Positions 13,061 through 26,779 of a DNA stretch of 64,000 bases are shown piece by piece. Origin of the DNA: Lingula anatina (taxonomy: Eukaryota > Brachiopoda > Lingulata > Lingulida > Lingulidae); the NCBI RefSeq assembly GCF_001039355.2, contig NW_019775734.1, positions 62,001 through 126,000 on the forward strand, in the 5' to 3' direction. Every line of letters starts with the position of its first letter. Within the stretch, counting starts at the first letter, position 1. Under the pieces are notes generated by a model, which saw nothing but the letters and a program-made list of their open reading frames with translations, had not been told where the DNA came from and ran no database searches. The translations under genes and the position numbers were made by a program.

Positions 13061-15171
13061 TTAATCTGGTGTTATTTCAATGTTGGTTACATAAACCGCA
13101 CTGCCATTTTGCTTCTGTTCTGTCATTTCTTCTTGATTAGGTGGGTGGCCATTTTTGGTTGGCGATTCTTTTCCATTTTTATGAGAATGCTTCTTTGAAC
13201 TTTTTGAATCTTCTTTGGCTCCTTTGAATTTCACAGTTTTGCCTTTCTCCATGCCACCGAAGAAGAACTTGTCGTTATATGCTGGAGAACCCGAGGTATG
13301 ACTTCCCACTGATGTGGGGGATGCTGCACGTGAAAGATACTGCAACCTGGCTTCTTCATATCTCTTCTTTCTAAAAAAAGGAAAAAAATCATTTGTTATA
13401 ATGCAAGTTATTCTCTCATTACAATTGAACATAAGGAATGAAATTATTCTGAATTTATCCAGAATACTGTGTATTTGAGTGTTGTATTCCTGCCCCCAGC
13501 CCACAGCCCATGATGGTGCTTGCATTGTCAGACTTTTTTTTGTAAATGTAGGTCCACTTTCATTTCATCAACTTATTTCAAAGTTTGTGAACCACAATGG
13601 CAGAAAAATGTAACTTACTGTAATGAGATTATACAACAGAAGATTTGCAATGGAAATTGTTGTAGATGATGGACTGTCAGATTTGACTCTCATGAGAATC
13701 ATAATCATGCCTTTTTTAATGCTTTGCACAGCTGATTCAGAAAAAGTGAAAGATGAAATTTATTTTAATGTGTCTTTAAAATTATAAATATCTTTGAAAT
13801 ATTGGCAAACAAGATGCATTTAAGTGCATATTACTGCAAGGAATACTCACCGCCTGTTTAATATACATATTCCAGCAATAATGGAGGCAGCTATCAGGAT
13901 TGCTGCACCTGCTATGCCAACGACAACTAAAAAAGATGGAAATACAGACGTCTTGAGATTTAGGCCATAGTGAATTTTTTGTAGTTGTTGTTTTTAAAGT
14001 ATTATGTTATCTTGTTGTAGACATTTTTTTACATTCTTTTGTCCCTTCTGTATATTACTCACCTAACAACAAAATTTACCTTCATGTGAGAAGGGAAATC
14101 ATATGTTGTTAGCCTAGCAACAGGATACCTTTCAGGCAAGCTTTTGTTAAGATAATTTTGGCCCTCATTTTATATATGAAGGTATTTTTGTGTGTGTACA
14201 CTGTATATATATATATATGTACACAATAAGAAGGTGTCATATTGGGGCAACTTTGCTTGGTCTCCTCATTCACTCATTCACATTCATGTTTTGAGGCAAC
14301 CAATGTTACACAGCCTCTTATGTGCATCTAATTGGTTGGATCATTACTGACCAGTTTCAAAATAATTTAGTTTTAAAACATTAAGTTCAATTTTACAAAA
14401 ATAAAAATCTTCATATTCATAGCCATATTAAATTTTAGCCCATGTACTGTATATCCAGATATCCACAGAAAAGCACTCCCACCCTAAGCTGAAATCAAAC
14501 TAGGAAATTGCAAAGGTAGCCAGCAGTCCAGTTCAGTTAACATTTCTGATATATTGGTAAACGTCTAAGCACATGCTGGTTTTTAAAGACGTCAAATAGG
14601 CCCGGAAACTCTGGGTGTCCAAATACTATTGACGTGATTATGTCCGAAATGAAAATCTTCCAAGCTATTAGCACTACGTGATGGCACTGCGTGAGAATAA
14701 AAAATGTCCAAGAATCTATATGGGGTGGGGGTAACTTTTCAATGACAAAGGCATAACTCTGTGTGGTTGGAATGTCATCTTTAAGAGAGCAATGAAAAAG
14801 TTATTGTTGTGCAATAGACTGTAGAGAGAAAACGAGCAGAAAAATATTTGTGCATTGATGTTATGCTTAGTTGTTAGACATTGGACTATCTTCGATGATT
14901 CCAGTTGAAATTGAATGCCTTCCATTTGTAATTGGGGGAGGGAGGCCAGATTTAGAATAAAAAAGGAATTTCAAAATAAAATAATGTAAATAAGAGAGTA
15001 TTATTGCAATATAGTTTTGACCCCATGTTTATCTATCATTCTTTGCTTGTGCATCATCTCTAATCAAAATATAGTTATATGTTCATACTTACTAACTATT
15101 ATAGTTTCTGTTCCTATGTAGGTACTGCTGGTTGTAGTCACCCCAGGTAGTATGGTAGTAGTAGTAGCCAT
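13061..15171 (-). CDS. Gene 2: short membrane protein, tail module without ectodomain
   Basis: Three exons on the minus strand: 15171-15093, 13926-13851, 13370-13061 (79+76+310 nt, 154 aa plus TAA). The N-terminus is a 26-residue Thr-rich stub (MATTTTILPGVTTT...), followed by one helix (VVVGIAGAAILIAASIIAG) and a Lys/Ser-rich tail starting NRRKKRYEEAR. Exon boundaries match the stalk/helix/tail exons of genes 1, 3 and 4: the helix exon enters in phase 1 and leaves in phase 2. In the frame of the ATG a TAG lies seven codons upstream, so this ATG is the first available. There is no signal peptide, so it would have to insert as a signal-anchor protein. It may be a decayed paralogue that lost its lectin exons, or a small functional protein. 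The function is unknown. Confidence 0.6.
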
Positions 15172-18100
15172 GTTGCAGAATAAGTATCCTTCCTATAATC
15201 TTTCACCTGTATATGGTCTTTCACTACAGTTGATGAAAGGGGCTGAGCTTGGGTAATGTTGCAATGACTGCTTTACTAAGCCCATATAATCATCTCTAAT
15301 CACTTATCGTCAGTGGTGTTGATCAATATCTTCTAGTACTTCCATGGACCAAGTGACAGCATGGTATTCAGTGTGGTATTTGGTTCACTGCATGGCATTT
15401 GACCACTCCTTATTGATTTGATCTGCCAGGAAGGCCCCTTTCGGAGGTCACTAACTGTAGAGGTCTGAAATCAAGTATGATATAAGGGTATACAATTACA
15501 GAAAATGGAGTATTCTGAACACATGGCCCTTTTGAACCAATGTCACTGAACTCTTATTTCTATATACAGATGCAGTTTGCACACAGCTAAATTTATCCTA
15601 TTGTTGTGGCAGTGAAGCCTTTAAAGGTCAACATGTTTTTGACATGTATTTTCCATTTTAAATTCACTGAAAATAACGTATTATAAGTGTAATGCTGAGT
15701 CTCCAATGAACATCATCAGAAAACTATAGAATTCCAACTAACAACATGATTTTCCATCCTCAAAATCTCTTCAAAGCAGCCCTGTGGCCAGCAGTTTCAA
15801 AGGTGGTTATTTTTTTGAAATAGTGTACCTTTTTACTCCAAAACTTGTGTGTGTTCATAGAAACCGTAAATCAAATTTTGATTCAGTGGGGAACTTTCCT
15901 GGCCAAAATGTTGTTCATTTAAATCAAACAAGCCTACCTACGAGCCTGCAATTACTTGTTTCTTCTTGGTATTACAGATTGCAAAAGAGATATGGAGTAG
16001 TCCTTTGGCATTTGAAAATGAGTGTTGCTTTGAGAAACAGAAAAATTAGCACACCAATGTGATACATTGCTGTTTTGATGGATATGACCTTAAGAGAATA
16101 CCAAGTTGAACACAGAAGAAACGTGATTCCATTCAATGTGATACATGCTACTGAATATACCCTTTATTATGTAGAATTTTAAAAGAAAAGTTATTATACA
16201 GTATAGGCTCTGTCAGTCAGTGATCATGTAGAATATCTCCAAGATGTCTGCCACGTACCAAGTCAGCAAAGTATTGAACCACCTGAAAATAATCCCAGTC
16301 AGTGATAATTCCTATAGGACTGTAGCCCCACCCTTCTGTTTACAAGTACTATAACTCACCTTTGGTTGAAGCTAACTTTGCAGAAATGTTAGATGATAAA
16401 ATCCAGCAAAATTGATCAGTGGCTGTTTCCAAGTAAAGTTAGCCATGAAACAAAGCATTTGTGTTAACCTATTTCACCAAAAACTACCTTAACTTCCCCT
16501 TACCTTACAGTTACACCTCTTGAATGCACACTTTTCCGCCAACTCTCTTCAAATGTATTTACTCAGTGGACAAAGCACAACAATAACTATCAAGTGTTTG
16601 GGTAGGATTGTATTACTTATACGTCACAACAAAGCCACTGTGGTATTTCCCAGTAGTAATACACTTGAAAGGCACATGGTTGGTCAAGATTGTTGAATCA
16701 AAGTCTAAAAGAATCTAGCCGTTTAGATTTCTCCTATTTATTAACATACCTATAATCCTCGTCTCTATTCAGACAGGTCATTGTATTTGGCAGAAGGCTT
16801 GGGGACATTGGATGTTAAGCAAAGGGGGGCATTGTGGTGTGAATATAATTATATAACATATGATTAAATGGGACCTGTCCAGATTTATCAATCGATGTGT
16901 AGAAGGTGTGGTTGTTTACCAGGGGTGACTAACCATGAGTGATAGTCCTCAAGTAATGATATATACTAAGACTTTTGTAAAATTGACATGGGGGCCACAC
17001 CCAACATTAAAAAATGGGTAGTTTATGCAGTATTGGCAATCTTTTGCCTTTAAATCAAATTTTCATTGAATTTTGTTTAAATGTTATATTGATTGAGAAA
17101 GTATGACATTATTTTAGCAATAGACTACAAAGAGCTTCAGCGTCAGTATAAGGTCCCTAGCAGTAATCCAATAACACAAGCTAAAAGCATGCTGTACTCT
17201 TTAGTTGAATACTGGCTGATAAGTGGTTGTGGACAAATTCAAAGCAATTGCTGTGATGGAATATTTTTCCGTTAATTTGGAAGTGAGGAGAAAGCAAAAT
17301 GCTATAGTGACCACTTCCTAATCGGATTTTAAATTGAGAGATAAAAGAGGTAACTCAGGCCTTTCTCTTTTGTCAATTTTTTCACATTCTCTGATGCTGC
17401 TGTCTGTATGGAATGGTGGGAAAAGGTGGTCAGACATTCACAGTGGCCTTTCTATAACCCAACTAGCACTGTTAGCATTAACAGTAAATGCACGTTTAGA
17501 ACTGTTTCAACTTTTGTCCTTAAGCGCTCTTCCTGCATAGAAATTTCTTGCCTATTAATTCACTATAATAATAATATGGATATAGCATTGATTATAATGT
17601 TTTTTTCACATCTGGCAAATTTACCTTTATGCATCATACCAAAATAGGTATATCAGGTAATTAATAAGAAAATAAAATTTGTGCTTAAAACAATAAAGTT
17701 TTTATTTTAAAACATTTAAATGATACATTATATATGAGTTTATAGATAACTATAAAAATGTTGTAAAAATGAGGAAATGGCATGGATGATTTTAATGTTA
17801 TACTCAACAAATACACAGTTGTGTAAAAAGCCAATTCCACACCTAAAAATGTCATCAAAATTAATACTCTTTTGAGTCATTACACGCATGTCTCTCAAAT
17901 TCGTGTACTGAACTTCAAATAATTATTTTGGAGTCCCTTTTGGAAATTTATTGTTTTTTGTTTTTGTTATTGTTTTTGGAAACTTATTGTCAGCAGCACA
18001 CTGTGGCAGTCATCTGAAATGGACCCAATGCATTAGGACACATGATGTCTGCATCCCCATATGCGGTGTTACTATCACCTACTCTCTAGAAAACTCATGA

Positions 18101-20497
18101 AAATGCACAACTTTTCTAAGTGCTGAACGATATTTTGAAAATTGATGCTATATGAGAGAAATGCCTTCTAGTGCTTCTTTTACAGTTACTCATTCTTAGT
18201 CTTAGTCTTAATTATAGACATCAGTAAGTACAATGAAACTATAATTTTACTCTGGAAAAAAATGCTTACTTAAGATACAGTAACACATTTGTCTTAGCTA
18301 TAGGCACCAGTATATGGCCTTAGAATGGTATTGTCCATTCTGGAACTATTTATGCAGTCTTATTTTTTCATTTATGTTCCAAATGACAAAAATAAGAAAG
18401 TGATATATTTCATTCAGTAATATGGTCAATTTTTTTGTTTGCCTTCATGTGAAAGAGCATTTTTAAGTTGACCCAAATCTTCAAAGCTATTGTTCACACA
18501 CGCACACAGACACATGATACTGCAAAACTGAATCTTTTTATTTCTAAAGGTATGAGTCATAAAGGTAATTACAGTGTCCCTTCATATACATCTCCCTGTT
18601 AAAAAATGGAAAAACACTTTAGTGTGGCTGGTGTGAAAAAAATACAAAGAAAATGTATCACAGGAAAGTGAATGATAAATGATATGAAAATGAAATTAAT
18701 TAAAACATTTACCCTTCCTGCAATGTACAACTTAGACTTTGCATATCTGTACACAAACATCCAGAGTTAAAATGCATTTTTTAAGCAAAATCCTTTCCTT
18801 ACCTTTCAATCAATGATAATAATCCATGCTTCAGCGGATAAAATGCCTTAAAATATCCTAGATTTTGAGTTTTCCTGCACGTATTTGTGCATGTAATGCC
18901 CTGCCTCACTGCAACACTAAACTGAATACATTATCACATTATCAGCAGCATGTCTCCCTGGTGCTTTACATTTTCAACCTGCACATGCTTGCACATTGCA
19001 ATTGCTTAGACTAATCAGAGAATTGAGCTCAACAGACATTTGCAACACTAGGAAAGTTAAGATACGAACAATGCTGCATATTGGTGTATTCTGAAATAAA
19101 TAAAATCTGCTTCTGTGCAACTTTTTTTTTAAACTGTGCTGGGTTGGATCTACCACCTGCCAGGGGTCTTTTTTTTTTTTTTCAAAATAAAGTAAAAGAC
19201 CCCTGTGAGATTTGAGCCCCCCTTCCCCCCTGGTGTTGCTGTTGATGCAAAATAGTAGAATATGTATTTTAGTCTACATAGGGGTCTAGTTCCTTTTATA
19301 GTGTAAAATCCACAGGAAAAGAAATGAAATGTGCAATATCTCATAATTTGTTTCAGCTGCTGAGCTCCTTGGCATAACTACTTAGCTGTTTCAAAGGCAA
19401 CACCATGAATATAAAAAAAGAAAGAAAAGAAAAAAATCTCATTAACCTTTTTATCACAGAAAGGCTGCTAGTCACTACACAATGAAAATAAGAGATAGAA
19501 TCAAGTCATTAGGCAAGCAAAAAAAGGTCCATCAGACACTATTCAGAATAAAATGAGATACTTATGAAGACTAAACAGGAATCAAGGAAAATTCCCAAGG
19601 GAATACTTTGTGTTAAGTGGCAGGAAAGTGAATATCACCTCATTTGTTCTGCATTGGATACATTGTAATGATCATCTTTCTGGGATGTTAGTCTTGCAAG
19701 GTTTTTGCATTAGTTCATCATGGTGTGTTCTCTTGTGAGAATTACGATTGCTTGTTTTGGTTTCTGTTATGTGGCCCATACTTCTGTTATATTTGCAAGT
19801 CTGCACAGACTCGTCGAATCATTAGAAAAGATGTACTGGATAACAATGATCAAAAAGAACAAAAGATTGTGATTCTAACCAATATATGGTACGTGATTAA
19901 GCAGTTCTGTTATTATTGGCATTTGGGTAAATTTTTTAATCAAAATAAGGCACCTTTAAAACATCCAAATACTTCATTTAGCAGTGAACTATATCTTGAA
20001 ATTTGAGGTCACATATGGAGGCATTAATGAATTTCAAGAAAGAGCAGGAAGATTTTTTATGAAAATATTTTAGGGAATACATTAAGATATAGCTTTTTGA
20101 TTTTTCTTTTAAAGTAATGCTGACATTGGTGGGCATAAAGGAAAAAGCATCGGAAGTGTAACAGTTTACTATAATCAAAATCTATTTAATCGACTTTTTC
20201 CCAGCAATAATTTGTCCCCTGTGCCTTTATCTGACAGAAACAGAAATCAGGTTTTTAGTGCAAATACTTTTTCATTACAAATAAATATATATAATACGAT
20301 CTGTAGGAAGACACTTCATAGTTTCTAGATGTATGATTTGTTAATGGCAATTATTTTGTCATAGAATGATGCCTAGGGATATGAGGCATGCTGATGCCTA
20401 TACTGGATTGTGCAGATAAATAACGTCATCTTGGCTACAAAGGATGATACTGAACACTTCAAGTTCTCATTAATCACATGTCTCGAGACCTATATAT
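15172..20497. other. Intergenic region between genes 2 and 3
   Basis: More than 5 kb with no coding signature on either strand. I looked for SUEL or CUB-like exons that could supply gene 2 with an ectodomain and found none. It holds a 12 bp hairpin at 19161-19205 and otherwise AT-rich unique-looking sequence. Confidence 0.5.
19161..19205. repeat. Perfect 12 bp inverted repeat with poly-T loop
   Basis: Arms CAGGGGTCTTTT (19161-19172) and AAAAGACCCCTG (19194-19205) are exact reverse complements around a 21 nt loop that starts with T residues. It may be the end of a small mobile element or a retained hairpin. Confidence 0.7.
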
Positions 20498-23400
20498 TCA
20501 GATCCGAGGTGGTCCGTATATCCCAGAATGAGAGCCATACAACTGATTCCTCACTAATTCCACATCACTTTGATACTCCGAGCTTGGCCCAGTGTCCGAT
20601 GGGGATGATGTCGTCACAATGATATCGGGGATGCGTGAATTATCGTAAAGATTCCCACTGCTGTAATGATATGGCCTTTTCCCGGTGTTTTTATAGTGTG
20701 ATAAAGGAGGGTTCCAGTCGGTGTGATCTGGGTTTCTGTATCTTTTCTTCACAACTTTAGCATACAGGCTGTCTATATCACTCCGCGTGCCTGCTTCTGA
20801 TGGTGAATTATTGGCATAGATGGATGTAGCATTGTCACTGTCATACACCCTGCGACTTGATGCTGGGGTCAAGGTGGATGGGGTCAAGGTTATGTCCTCA
20901 TAACTATAATTTTTCCAGTTACCTCGTGGGTTGTTTGCAGGGAAGTGTTTTTCATAGTTGACAGCAGCTGCAGGACTGTCGTACATTTTGATGTAATCTT
21001 GATTCCTGGGTAATGGCTGCAATACGATGTCATCATAGGTCGTTGGCTTGTCATCCTCCAGGTTAGAAAATACAATGTCATCATTAGAAAATGCTGCATT
21101 GACCTTCCCCTCCAGTTTACGTCTGTGCTCCTCCATTTCCTTCTTGGTGATATTTCTTCTGTAAATGGTCATTAAATGGATATATATTAATGGGTTAAAA
21201 AGAAAGTGAGAAGTGAAATTTATAAAGCATGCTTTGATGATTTCAGACAAATTAATCAACTGAGAAGTCATAGTCAGTTTGCCTGTTGTCTTTATCATAT
21301 AAATAGTGCTGGTTTCACAAATTGTCATAATTTTCTTTCTTTCTTTACATATATATAATTAGATTTTTCTGATTTTAATGCCTCTGAAATTGGAGAAACT
21401 AGGCCAGCATTAAAATATTTTCAGTTTTACTTTATTGTTCCATACCTTTTACGGACAGCAAAGCTTATCCCCACTATGACTGCAACAATCACCAGTAGAG
21501 CCACAGCACTGCCAATGCCAATCCCTAGAAAGACAATTGAATTATTTAATTTAATTCATCTGTGCATACTTAAGTCAGTAAGGGTTCCTATCTCTTTCAA
21601 AAAATTATTTAATTATTAAAACATATAATTTTTTTGAAATTACAAACAAAAAGCCTTTGCATACTGAATGATATACATGTGATTAGAAGTCAATTAAAAG
21701 AAAGTATATTGTGTGGATTTGTCTGCATGAAAATAGGACTAGTTTTGAATTAGCAGAGACACATTCATTGTGAGTAAAAGCTGGTTAATATGTGTGTGTG
21801 TGTGAAGTCATTTGCTGTTTTGTTAAACATACAACAAATATTTTTTTCACAGCATGCTTAATGTTCTATCCAAAAGGAAAATAAATCACGTTTAACCATC
21901 TTCCTATGGTTTCTTGACACTTACATAACCCTGTGTGATTTTCGTCACCACTTCTAGTCTTTTCACCATCTTGAAAATTTGACGGAGCTTCATCGCCTTT
22001 TGTTCTCACTGTAGTCTTATCCTCAGCAACATCGATTCCCCCAGCAGTATCCAGAGAGGTGGGGCTAAGTGGAGGACGTTCTGTTGGTGCCACGGTGCTG
22101 GTGGTCACCACTGGTGTGGTGGGCACCACCATTCTAGTGGTGCTGGTGGAAATGGGTGCATTGCTCCAACAATTTACTGACAATGGCCTGAGGTTGTTAT
22201 AAGCTGGAAAATGATCATGAATATGATTTAGATCATTTGAAAGTTGGTTGCGTGGAGACTCCATGTGTATGCAATGAAGAGGGCAATTATGGGCACAACG
22301 TTTTTGTAGCTCATTATCATAATAATCATGCATGGTTAGATTATCAAACATGTGAAGAGAATAGCCACTTGTATATCAGAATGAAAGGTACTGATGCATT
22401 GTTTTCAGAAATGCTTTGTTTTTAAAATTAAACTTATTGTAATAGGTTTTTAAGCAAGATTATGCATGACTGTGTTACAATTAATAAATAAATAAAAATG
22501 TCCTGTGTGCAGAAATTGGAAAAAAAAAGAAAACTCATGTATTAAATTTTTTACGTACCTCTATACTGGATCCATAACCAGGAGTCAAAATCTGATGACT
22601 TGTCCTGAAATTCTAAGTAAATCTGTACAGGTCCAGTCTCAAATTTTGTCCATTGTTCATCATTATTTTCACATGTGAAGTTTTGGCTAAAACCATTGGA
22701 ACTTTTGATATTAAGATTCTGTCCACAGCGACTGGCTATGCTTTTTTCAAAGGAAATGTCAGAGATTTGCAGCATCAAGATTCCATTGGTTGGCAGGTTG
22801 ATGTTACAGTTACAAATTTGTGGCCCAGTGGAAGGTGAAGACTGGCTAGACTGCCTTATTATGTGGCCCTCTGATTCATTGTTGGCAGTAAAGATGCTGC
22901 ACATAGATTTCATTTCACTGTCTGGAATAAGAGAATGTTATTTTTCAATACATTTGATATATATTCATTAACTATCATAGTAGTTCTTTGACTTGAACAA
23001 TCATAATAAAATAATTACAGAAACACCAGTTTCAAATTGATGGAAAATTTCTGCTTTTCAATCACCAACAAGGTGGTCTATATAATCTAGTATAGTCTCC
23101 TAAATCATTAACTGCACAGGAAACCATCTCAGATACATTGAAACCTGTTAGAAAACCTGTGGGAAAAATGGTAAAACATTACAGGAGATCATGAAATTTT
23201 GATCATTGAGCATTTCTGCTGCAAAATACCATGGTACCTACATGTATGTGGAATAACAATCCATCTAGAAATTACATAAAAGTACACTAAAATTCATTGA
23301 CCTCTGTATGTACTGTGCATATAACAAGATTTGCAGTATGGCAGTGGATGTAGTACGAGTGTGAAAAGTTCAGAACCTGAGGTTCTGTCATTGCCAGTGG

Positions 23401-26400
23401 TACCTTCATTATTATTTTTCAGATTGCTTGAAACATGGGCTCTTGTATGGTACATTTGCGACTAATTACAGTACCATTATCCACCAGTCTTAATACAATC
23501 TATTGGCACTGTTTCAACTTGATACATGCACAATAACCACTAGTTTACCTTGACTGAATGATATATATATAGCAGTGTGAGGTAATTGAGCTTAAATGTC
23601 TTTTAGAAAAAAAAATACGTAGCAAGCTAGTTTTTTTCCTGGTTGAAAAGCAATTATGGTAAACAAAGTAATCACCATAGATTGAGTTTGTCCATGGTAC
23701 ATGTGTAACACAGATGATACAATTCCCTAAAGGACTTGGGGTTGAGGGGGAGCCAGGTTGCCTTTCGTGGCATTCAGTCTTATAAGTTTATTAATTCACC
23801 ATAATTCAACTTACAAGGTATGCACTCATAGTCCACTGACACAAAGTCGCTGAAGTCAGCAGAGCAAGCGCTTGCTCCTGGATACTGTATCTGATCAATA
23901 ACATAGGGACTGTTGCACTGACTTCGCTTGCGGCAGGCCTGGAGTAGCTGGGAGTACAACGAGGGTTGTACTTCTTGCATTGGGCTCATACAGGCCTCTT
24001 CTGAACCTGGAGGACAGCATCTCTGTAGGGAATTGTCGCAGGGGTCACTTGCCCCATAACTGACATCTTTCACATTTACCAGTTCCCTGTGTTCACAATT
24101 CATGGATGCTTGGAAGCCATAACAAGTGTAGCCTCGCTTCCTTGTCACTGCTGAAATGTGAAAATACATAGATTTGAACACAATGTTTAGTTTTTTTTTT
24201 AATTAATATTTTCATGATGTGACATGCAATTTGATATAGAACACCATTTGGTGAAAAAGATCCCCCTTATGACGTGTTGTGAAAAATATTATTTAGGATG
24301 ATGTGTTTATAAAGATCATAATAAATTGCTGTGGTTTTAGTTATCTTCAAATAGGCTTACCTGAACAATATTATAATTTTTTCATTTTATCTTTTTATGC
24401 ATTAATTAAAAATGCTTTTTTTACTAATACAGAAGTGGGTGGAATTCTAATTTCAAGAAGTATAAGCATCTTGCCTGAAATTTTTTTAAATGTTCATAGG
24501 ACAGTGGACATGCTTGATATCTGTGATTTTTGTGCTGATGGAATATTAGCATTATATACAGAAAAACTTTGTCAGAAATTTTATATTGCATTAATTTTTC
24601 TCAGGATATCTTCAAGACCATTCCAGAGAGGGAAGAAACCAATGTATAGAATTAGAAGAAATAGAATTGGTCCCTTGAATGCTGAGGTTATTTTTTCTGA
24701 AAGAAGACATTGATGAAATAGCAATTACAGAGTTGCCAATAAATTTGCCATCTGCTTGACTGATTACAGCGGACATGCAGTGTCTTGATCTCCACTCAGT
24801 CAGGCAAAGCACCTCTTTGCAAATGAACTACGAACCATGATGTTAATCAAACTGGTTTTGATCTGGTTTATCTTTTTCATTGTGAGTGCACCTTTGAATA
24901 TTCTCATGATTTCTTTGTAGATAGGAACATTAACTTTATGAATGTTGATTGCAGAAATTCATTTTTTTCCAATGCGTTTTTGCCATTCATGACAGCCGAC
25001 ATGCCTTGCTGTCCAAAGTGTACCAGTCAGTGCCTGTATTTTTCCTTATTTATTTAAAATGCCAAGGAGATTAACACAATTATTATGATAATGAATATAT
25101 CTTTTAGGGTCAAAGGAACTATGTGATATGCCACTAATTTGAACCATTCTCTCAGTAATACTTTTTTCCGTGTTACTGGGACCAGAAAGACATGACAATT
25201 CATTGGTGACAAGTTGCTGATCACCATCTTAACCACCTCATGCCATCAGATAGCATTATATGAGCTAGGGACACACAACATTCAGGTTTGTTCCTGTTTG
25301 CAGCGGTCCTATTTCATAAGCAATTAAGTGCCGTCCCTCTCATAAGACACAGAACAAACTCAGTGTTCATTTAACCAGATGAGTAAGGATAATTAAAAGA
25401 TGGCATGTGCCTGAATTAATTAGTGGTACCCAATGGATAAGGTTAAATTTTGATGTCCAGAATGGAAAACGATAACAGAAAGAGTATTGTCTAACATCAG
25501 TTATTACAGAATATTAGTTAAAGATGATTTTATGACAGAAACCTTTTTGTTGATCTTTGCCAAAGTGTTTACTAAAAATGTGCCCTGCTGCCCCTCCCAT
25601 TAAATTGGCACCTTTGCAGGTGTTGGAGAATTGCGCTATTGGCGACAGGGTTTACTTATGGGTCTTAAACAGCCAGTGAGTCATGAAGAAATGTGATGAT
25701 TGGTTTTCTAACAACCACCTTGTGAAACAAGGAAACGAGAAGATGGATTGAATGCACGATAGAAGTTGATATGATTCAGCATCAACTATAAGATGGGATG
25801 CCTTGCAGAACTGTGAGAAAATGGTTACTCTCGAATGTAGAAGTTTGTTTATAACCCCTTATATTGCTTTGAATTGTGTAGAAGTTAAATTTGCAGTGAT
25901 CTCTAATTGAAAACATTATATCAGATACAAAAATATACAAGTGCATGTACTTGTGGAAATTTTGTGGTTTGTGAACTTCTCACCTTAAATAGTTCCATAA
26001 ATAAGGTGGTGCTTTACTAGTTATAATGATACCTTTTTTTTAAAAAATTCAACAGAGGTACATGTACATGAACCCAACTGCTGATGGTAGTGGGTTCTCT
26101 CTCTCTCATTATTGTTTTGAAAAAGGATTTTAAGAATTTTACCATTAAGTTTTACCAAAAAATTCAAGGATCACGCAAACTTGGGCCTCTGTTTTTACAA
26201 ACCGTTAAAGATAATAAGCTAAAAATCAGTTGTACTTAGTAACTTCATGCAGGACTGCTATAAATCTAAGCAAGTGAATATGGATTTTAGAAAGAATCTT
26301 AGGACCAGTAACCTCGTTATTTTCGTAAGCTAATGGATTGAAAGTTTCTTGGCTTGTGTTTGATATTTTTCATATATGATCTTATTTTTTAGTTTAAAAC

Positions 26401-26779
26401 TAAGCTCTTACATGTACTGTAGCTCAAATTCATATATCAGTTCCTGTAGTTTGGTCACTGGTTCTTACTCTCTCTGGTGACAATAATTAAAACTACTGAC
26501 GTACCAGTAGGTAGTATGCCAGCTGCATTTATTGTGAGATGATCACCCTTCAAAGTATGTCGCAAAGTTGACTGAAAGTAATTGACTTTCAGTGTACAGC
26601 AATTAAAGTCAAGCCCAAAAACTGAAGACATTTTGGAAAAGAAGCCCATTTGCTTAGTAGTACATGTACATGTATATCACAATTAGGTGCTACAGTATTC
26701 TTTTTGAGAGTTACTTTTTTTCCTTACCTTGTGTACAGGGGTGCAGAATTGCCAGCAGGAACAACAGCAGTATCCCCAT
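20498..26779 (-). CDS. Gene 3: SUEL/CUB-like receptor with tyrosine-rich tail
   Basis: Six exons on the minus strand: 26779-26728, 24150-23815, 22921-22559, 22203-21925, 21524-21446, 21158-20498 (1770 nt, 589 aa plus TGA). Signal peptide MGILLLFLLAILHPCTQ; SUEL domain (about 18-129; CYGF, VSYGASDPC, CCP, VDYECIP); CUB-like domain (130-250; CNCNI, WLWIQYRG); Thr/Ser/Pro stalk (251-343); helix IGIGSAVALLVIVAVIVGI (about 345-366); tail of 220 residues with 17 tyrosines. Tail motifs: YIKM at 425 (PI3K SH2 consensus YxxM), SLYAKV at 500 (fits the ITIM consensus), and four YxN sites (484, 510, 525, 541; GRB2 SH2 consensus). A signalling receptor is inferred from these motifs alone. The SUEL domain has YGA instead of YGR, so sugar binding is uncertain. 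Intron 1 is about 2.6 kb. Confidence 0.85.
26728..26779 (-). other. Gene 3 exon 1: signal peptide
   Basis: ATG at 26779-26777 begins a Leu-rich signal sequence, and the donor GTAAGG follows the exon. It is 52 nt, ends in phase 1, and joins the phase-1 acceptor at 24150 to read TQAVTRKRG. Confidence 0.8.

Noticed and set aside
20498-21158. A true ITAM in the gene 3 tail
   Set aside because: No pair of Yxx(L/I) spaced by 6-12 residues with the full consensus; only ITIM-like, YxxM and YxN sites fit.
24303-24713. 136-codon plus-strand ORF in gene 3 intron 1
   Set aside because: No recognisable domain, AT-driven composition, no splice or promoter context.
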